Origin: Physella acuta
Lineage: Eukaryota > Mollusca > Gastropoda > Physidae
Assembly (NCBI RefSeq): GCF_028476545.1
Contig: NW_026732684.1
Span: 62,001 to 126,000 of the forward strand
Direction of reading: 5' to 3'
Length of the DNA stretch: 64,000 bases
Of the stretch, positions 58,488 to 64,000 are shown piece after piece. The translations under genes were made by a program, and so were the position numbers. Under the pieces are notes generated by a model that was given only the letters and a program-made list of their open reading frames with translations, was not told the DNA's origin and made no database searches. Numbering within the stretch: the first letter of the stretch is position 1; every line of letters starts with the position of its first letter.

Positions 58488-60030
58488 GTCTGTATTTACA
58501 TTCATAGTTCAACTCGCAGATAGGCTTAGTTGTCCTGTTGACTTAGTTGTCCTGTTGACTTAGTTGTCCCGTTGACTTAGTTGTCCCATTGACTTAGTTG
58601 TCCCATTGACTTAGTTGTCCCGTTGACTTAGTTGTCCCGTTGACTTAGTTGTCCCATTGACTTAGTTGTCCCGTTGACTTAGTTGTCCCATTGACTTAGT
58701 TGTCCCGTTGACTTAGTTGTCCCATTGACTTAGTTGTCCCGTTGACTTAGTTGTCCTGTTGACTTAGTTGTCCCGTTGATTTAGTTGTCCCGTTGACTTA
58801 GTTGTCCCATTGACTTAGTTGTCCCATTGACTTAGTTGTTCCGTTGACTTAGAAGTTAGTTGTCCCATTGACTTAGTTGTCCCATTAACTTAGTTGTCCC
58901 ATTGACTTAGTTGTCCCATTGACTTAGTTGTCCCATTGACTTAGTTGTCCCATTGACTTAGTTGTCCCATTGACTTAGCTGTCACATTGACTAGTTGTTC
59001 CATTGACTTAGTTGTCCCATTGACTTAGTTGTCCCATTGACTTAGTTGTCCCATTGACTTAGTTGTCCCATTGACTTAGTTGTCCCATTGACTTAGTTGT
59101 CCCGTTGACTTAGTTGTCCCGTTGATTTAGTTGTCCCGTTGACTTAGTTGTCCCATTGACTTAGTTGTCCCATTGACTTAGTTGTTCCGTTGACTTAGAA
59201 GTTAGTTGTCCCATTGACTTAGTTGTCCCATTAACTTAGTTGTCCCATTGACTTAGTTGTCCCATTGACTTAGTTGTCCCATTGACTTAGTTGTCCCATT
59301 GACTTAGTCGTCCCATTGACTTAGCTGTCCCATTGACTAGTTGTTCCATTGACTTAGTTGTCCCATTGACTTAGTTGTCCCATTGACTTAGTTGTCCCAT
59401 TGACTTAGTTGTCCCATTGACTTAGTTGTCCCATTGACTTAGTTGTCCCATTGACTTAGTTGTCCCATTGACTTAGTTGCCCATTGACTTAGTTGTCCCA
59501 TTGACTTAGTTGTCCCATTGACTTAGTTGTCCCATTGACTTAGTTGTCCCATTGACTTAGTTGTCCCATTGACTTAGTTGTCCCATTGACTTAGTTGTCC
59601 CATTGACTTAGTTGTCCCATTGACTTAGTTGTCCCATTGACTTAGTTGTCCCATTGACTTAGAAACTTCTTACTTTTCATCATCTTTTTCTTCTCAGCCC
59701 AGGACACAAGGGGCTCCTGCATCTAGCAGAGAGCCAAGATAATCTTGCCTTTGTCAGCTGCTTTCTGTTGTGCACCTCCACGTCTCCCTTGGCCTTGCCA
59801 GTTAAGCTCCATTCCTGTCCAGTTAAGCTCCATTCCTGTCCAGCTAAGCTCCATTCCTGTCCAGTTAAGCTCCATTCCTGAACCCATTCTTAAAACTTGA
59901 CCCATCCAATGCCATCTTCTTTAATTTTTTTCTAAAATGGCTTCCAATTCCATCTCTCCTAGTAGTCTATCAGCTTCAGTGGCGGAACTAGAAAAAATGG
60001 GCCACCCCGCAAAAAAATGTTTTTGGCCCC

Positions 60031-60118
<88 letters not shown>

Positions 60119-63100
60119 ACACAATACGAACATAGGATACTCATTTCTGGCCTGATCGGCTTTTGAAAAGAAAAATTCAATTAAATCTAATCACAACAAC
60201 ATGTCATGTGTAAGAGTGCATTGGTCTGTTTTGAAAATCTCCGTTTTCATTTATGTTTACCTTAATACTTCTAATCATGAAGTCGGTCAAAAGTATATAA
60301 ATCATGAAGCTTTGTATAAGTAATGGTGTCTCGTGTTATGTCTATTTTTATGTTTTTTGTATTAATATTATCAGTTTTAACTACATTTCATTATTATACT
60401 ATACCATTCTTTAGTACTTATTTTAAAAAAAAAATAATTAAGAAAAGTAATTGCTGTTTAATTTGATTATTACAAATCTATTAAAAGGATAAAGAATATA
60501 CAAGAGCTTGGAATGGTGTCTATAGAATAAAGAAAGTCCAACCGCAGCTACATAATTCTTTTTTCAAAACAACCATCAGGTCAAAAATGCAAGAAAATTA
60601 ATTTTAACTTAAAAAAATTTATTATGGGCGGCTGTGGGCCCCCTAAACGGCGTGGGCCCCCCCCCCTGCATTGCGGGGTTAGGCGGCACTGTAGTTCCAC
60701 CCCTGATCAGCTTCCATTTCCATCTCTCCTAGTAGTCTATCATTTGAGAAGAGTCCAGCGTTCTGCTAGTGGTGGTTGTTAATTTCCTTCATTCACTACC
60801 GTACAGTAGGACTCTAAGGACATTTTTTGTAAAGTAGGACTCTAAGGACTACTTTTGTATTGGAGGTTATTTTCTTCACTCCAATCATGTTTTTCTGCAT
60901 GTTTGTAAAGGTTTCTTAGCTTTAGAGATGTGGGTTTTTATTGCAATGGTGCAGTCTCCTTCATAATTGACAATTCTGCCTATATTTGTGAAATGTTTTA
61001 CTTGCTCTACTTGTTTGTTGTTTAATTGACGGCTAGCCACATTTCATCCATAGTTTTGTCAGCAAGAGGAATAAGTCAGTATAATTTATTTTTTCTTTTA
61101 GTGCATTAAAAAGCTTGTCATCATCCATGTTTTTGTGTGACTTTTTTTTTTTGGTCTCATTTGAAAGATAAAGTGGTAATTGGCAGCTATCAGGGAGTTT
61201 TAAGGATCTACAACCCTAACCCAAACTCTAGCACAAATGGCGTAAGCTCTGCAGAAGACTTGGTTCTTGAACAAGCTTTTAAACAACCCATTTTACAGGT
61301 GGAAATTGGAAAATTCTCATCGTAAGTGCTCATGATACCTCTATTTACCATTTAGTTACTGGTCAAGTTATACAATGAGATAACTTTATAATTTAAAAAC
61401 TTGATATAATAGAAATCAAGTGGTTTTTTATTTTTTATTTTTTTTTAAAGCCCAACAATAATACTAATTATTATTAGAACTGTTTGGATGTAAAGATAGA
61501 ATTGTTTGGATGTAAAGATAGAACTGTTTGAATGTAAAGATAGAATTGTTTGGATGTAAAGATAGAATTGTTTGAATGTAAAGATGATGTAAAGATAGAA
61601 CTGTTTGAATGTAAAGATAGAACTGTTTGAATGTAAAGATAGAATTGTTTGGATGTAAAGATAGAATTGTTTGAATGTAAAGATGATGTAAAGATAGAAC
61701 TGTTTGGATGTAAAGATAGAATTGTTTGGATGTAAAGATAGAATTGTTTGAATGTAAAGATGATGTAAAGATAGAACTGTTTGAATGTAAAGATAGAATT
61801 GTTTGGATGTAAAGATAGAATTGTTTGAATGTAAAGATGATGTAAAGATAGAACTGTTTGGATGTAAAGATAGAACTGTTTGAATGTAAAGATAGAATTG
61901 TTTGGATGTAAAGATAGAATTGTTTGAATGTAAAGATGATGTAAAGATAGAACTGTTTGAATGTAAAGATAGAACTGTTTGAATGTAAAGATAGAATTGT
62001 TTGGATGTAAAGATAGAATTGTTTGAATGTAAAGATGATGTAAAGATAGAACTGTTTGGATGTAAAGATAGAATTGTTTGGATGTAAAGATAGAATTGTT
62101 TGAATGTAAAGATGATGTAAAGATAGAACTGTTTGAATGTAAAGATAGAATTGTTTGGATGTAAAGATAGAATTGTTTGAATGTAAAGATGATGTAAAGA
62201 TAGAACTGTTTGGATGTAAAGATAGAACTGTTTGAATGTAAAGATAGAATTGTTTGGATGTAAAGATAGAATTGTTTGAATGTAAAGATGATGTAAAGAT
62301 AGAACTGTTTGGATGTAAAGATAGAACTGTTTGAATGTAAAGATAGAATTGTTTGGATGTAAAGATAGAATTGTTTGAATGTAAAGATGATGTAAAGATA
62401 GAACTGTTTGGATGTAAAGATAGAACTGTTTGAATGTAAAGATAGAACTGTTTGGATGTAAAGATAGAACTGTTTGGATGTAAAGATAGAACTGAATGTA
62501 AAGATAGAACTGTTTGGATGTAAAGATAGAATTGTTTGAATATAAAGATAGAACTGTTTGAATGTAAAGATAGAATTCTTTGAATGTAAAGATAGAACTG
62601 AATGTAAAGATAGAACTGTTTGAATGTAAAGATAGAACTGTTTGAATGTAAAGATAGAACTGTTTGAATGTAAAGATGATGTAAAGATAGAACTGTTTGG
62701 ATGTAAAGATAGAACTGTTTGGATGTAAAGATAGAACTGAATGTAAAGATAGAACTGTTTGAATGTAAAGATAGAACTGTTTGAATGTAAAGATAGAACT
62801 GTTTGAATGTAAAGATGATGTAAAGATAGAACTGTTTGAATGTAAAGATAGAACTGTTTGAATGTAAAGATAGATCTATTTGAATGTAAAGATGATGTAA
62901 AGATAGAACTGTTTGGATGTAAAGATAGAATTGTTTGGATGTAAAGATGATGTAAAGATAGAACTGTTTGGATGTAAAGATAGAACTGTTTGAATGTAAA
63001 GATGATGTAAAGATAGAACTGTTTGGATGTAAAGATAGAACTGTTTGGATGTAAAGATGATGTAAAGATAGAACTGTTTGGATGTAAAGATAGAACTGTT

Positions 63101-63309
63101 TGAATGTAAAGATAGAACTGTTTGGATGTAAAGATAGAACTGTTTGAATGTAAAGATAGAACTGTTTGGATCTAAAGATAGAACTGTTTGGATGTAAAAG
63201 AAAATAAAGAGTTGAGAAATATGTTGACTCTACTCCCCCTGCAGGGCCTCAGAAGTTTTAAAGCTGGCTGTTCTACACCCCAGGAAAATTGCTGTCTACA
63301 ACACCACTG
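58354..63309 (+). CDS. BBS9: BBS9 / PTHB1, BBSome subunit, first three coding exons (partial, continues beyond window)
   Basis: BBS9 is a core subunit of the BBSome, the coat-like complex that sorts membrane proteins in cilia. Coding exons 58376-58487, 61168-61321 and 63245-63309 join in frame to 110 residues that align without gaps of note to the N terminus of human PTHB1. They read MSLFKTRDWWSASVGEDEEF, KVVIGSYQGVLRIYNPN, EDLVLEQAFKQPILQVEIGK and EVLKLAVLHPRKIAVYNTT. This is the first blades of the N-terminal beta-propeller. An acceptor-like TTCTTCAG before 58354 implies an upstream noncoding exon, not found. Donors are GTCTGT, GTAAGT and GTCAGT. All introns carry minisatellites. Confidence 0.95.
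58515..59665. repeat. Minisatellite in BBS9 intron 1, 20-bp units (GACTTAGTTGTCCCATT), with higher-order repeat
   Basis: About 57 units start some 30 bp after the donor. Rare variants (GTTCCGTTGACTTAGAAG at 58840 and 59187, GTTGATTTAG) recur 347 bp apart. A block of about 17 units was therefore duplicated. Confidence 0.95.
59805..59880. repeat. Short minisatellite, 21-bp units (GTTAAGCTCCATTCCTGTCCA)
   Basis: About four units lie in BBS9 intron 1 just before a hAT element. Confidence 0.9.
59977..60705. mobile_element. hAT element, nonautonomous, 729 bp, with internal (TA)n
   Basis: The ends CAGTGGCGGAACTAG and GTAGTTCCACCCCTG are inverted. A perfect 8-bp target duplication ATCAGCTT flanks it (59969-59976 and 60706-60713). 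It carries about 40 TA units at 60033-60113 and subterminal GGGCCCCCC tracts. No transposase is present. Confidence 0.88.
60714..61167. other. Rest of BBS9 intron 1, no other feature
   Basis: A CATCTCTCCTAGTAGTCTAT segment at 60721 repeats one at 59951, so the hAT landed in a locally duplicated site. Two AGTAGGACTCTAAGGAC copies lie near 60806 and 60835. A long T-run precedes the exon. Confidence 0.5.
61168..61321 (+). other. BBS9: BBS9 second coding exon
   Basis: The exon encodes KVVIGSYQGVLRIYNPNPNS and EDLVLEQAFKQPILQVEIGK. One base from exon 1 completes the leading Asp. Donor is GTAAGT. Confidence 0.95.
61475..63195. repeat. Minisatellite in BBS9 intron 2, 22-bp units (GATGTAAAGATAGAACTGTTTG)
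   Basis: About 80 units vary between GAACTG and GAATTG and between TTTGG and TTTGA. Short GATGATGTAAAG insertions fall at regular intervals, giving a higher-order pattern of three to five units. It fills almost the whole intron. Confidence 0.95.
63245..63309 (+). other. BBS9: BBS9 third coding exon
   Basis: The exon encodes ASEVLKLAVLHPRKIAVYNTT plus one base of Gly, matching human GTEMLHLAVLHSRKLCVYSVSG. Acceptor is CCCTGCAG and donor GTCAGT. The CCACTG-GTCAGT junction is repeated in the array that follows. Confidence 0.94.
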
Positions 63310-64000
63310 GTCAGTTTGTCTAAAGTGTTTGATCCACTGGTCAGTCTGTCTAAAGTGTTTGATCCACTGGTCAGTCTGTCTAAAGTGTTTGATCCACTGG
63401 TCAGTCTGTCTAAAGTGTTTGATCCACTGGTCAGTCTGTCTAAAGTGTTTGATCCACTGGTCAGTCAGTCTGTCTAAAGTGTTTGATCCACTGGTCAGTC
63501 TGTCTAAAGTGTTTGATCCACTGGTCAGTCTGTCTGTCTAAAGTGTTTGATCCACTGGTCAGTCTGTCTGTCTAAAGTGTTTGATCCACTGGTCAGTCAG
63601 TCTGTCTAAAGTGTTTGATCCACTGGTCAGTTTGTCTAAAGTGTTTGATCCACTGGTCAGTCTGTCTAAAGTGTTTGATCCACTGGTCAGTCTGTCTAAA
63701 GTGTTTGATCCACTGGTCAGTCTGTCTAAAGTGTTTGATCCACTGGTCAGTCTGTCTAAAGTGTTTGATCCACTGGTCAGTCAGTCTGTCTAAAGTGTTT
63801 GATCCACTGGTCAGTCTGTCTAAAGTGTTTGATCCACTGGTCAGTCTGTCTGTCTAAAGTGTTTGATCCACTGGTCAGTCTGTCTAAAGTGTTTGATCCA
63901 CTGGTCAGTCTGTCTAAAGTGTTTGATCCACTGGTCAGTCTGTCTGTCTAAAGTGTTTGATCCACTGGTCAGTCTGTCTAAAGTGTTTGATCCACTGGTC
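63303..64000. repeat. Minisatellite spanning the BBS9 exon 3 donor, 30- and 34-bp units
   Basis: About 22 units of CCACTGGTCAGTCTGTCTAA plus AGTGTTTGAT start at the exon end itself and run off the window. Each unit repeats the 12 bases CCACTGGTCAGT around the splice junction. Longer units carry an extra TCAG or TCTG. Confidence 0.95.

Overview
The window is eukaryotic nuclear DNA. It has split genes with GT/AG introns, several DNA-transposon families and about thirty tandem arrays that together fill roughly a third of the sequence. I read it as a lophotrochozoan animal, most likely a gastropod mollusc. That placement rests on general character (AT-rich spacers, many minisatellites, Helitrons and hAT elements), not on a diagnostic gene, so treat it as tentative.

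Three protein-coding genes can be supported by joining exons. (1) On the + strand is a divergent class A GPCR of 395 residues: a probable 5'UTR exon at about 9208-9317, a main coding exon at 12913-13977 and a last exon at 20288-20467. (2) On the - strand from 43717 down to 29965 is ERP44, the thioredoxin-fold chaperone of the early secretory pathway. Twelve exons join without a frame error to give 405 residues ending in RDEL. Only the first exon, with the start Met and signal peptide, was not found. (3) On the + strand from 58354 to the window end are the first three coding exons of BBS9 (PTHB1, a BBSome subunit). ERP44 and BBS9 are divergently arranged, with about 14.7 kb between their nearest coding exons.

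Layout: 1-9190 is repeats and transposons, including a 2.35-kb Helitron inserted in a (TA)n tract. 9208-20467 is the GPCR, whose introns hold hAT elements, Helitron copies and arrays. 20448-29770 is dominated by arrays. 29965-43717 is ERP44, nearly every intron of which carries a minisatellite. 43780-58350 is spacer with a hAT, a piggyBac remnant and a family of elements ending in GGTAATCTATCG. 58354-64000 is BBS9, again with arrays in every intron.

The most striking pattern is that the minisatellites are not randomly placed. Many start at, or directly include, an exon-intron junction, so the repeat unit carries copies of the splice donor or acceptor. This is clear at the donors of ERP44 exons 2, 8, 10 and 11, at the acceptor of ERP44 exon 7 and at the donor of BBS9 coding exon 3. 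The GPCR stop codon also lies inside a 30-bp array. This looks like a recurrent process that seeds tandem repeats from exon boundaries. No LTR, retroviral or Polinton-like element was recognised.
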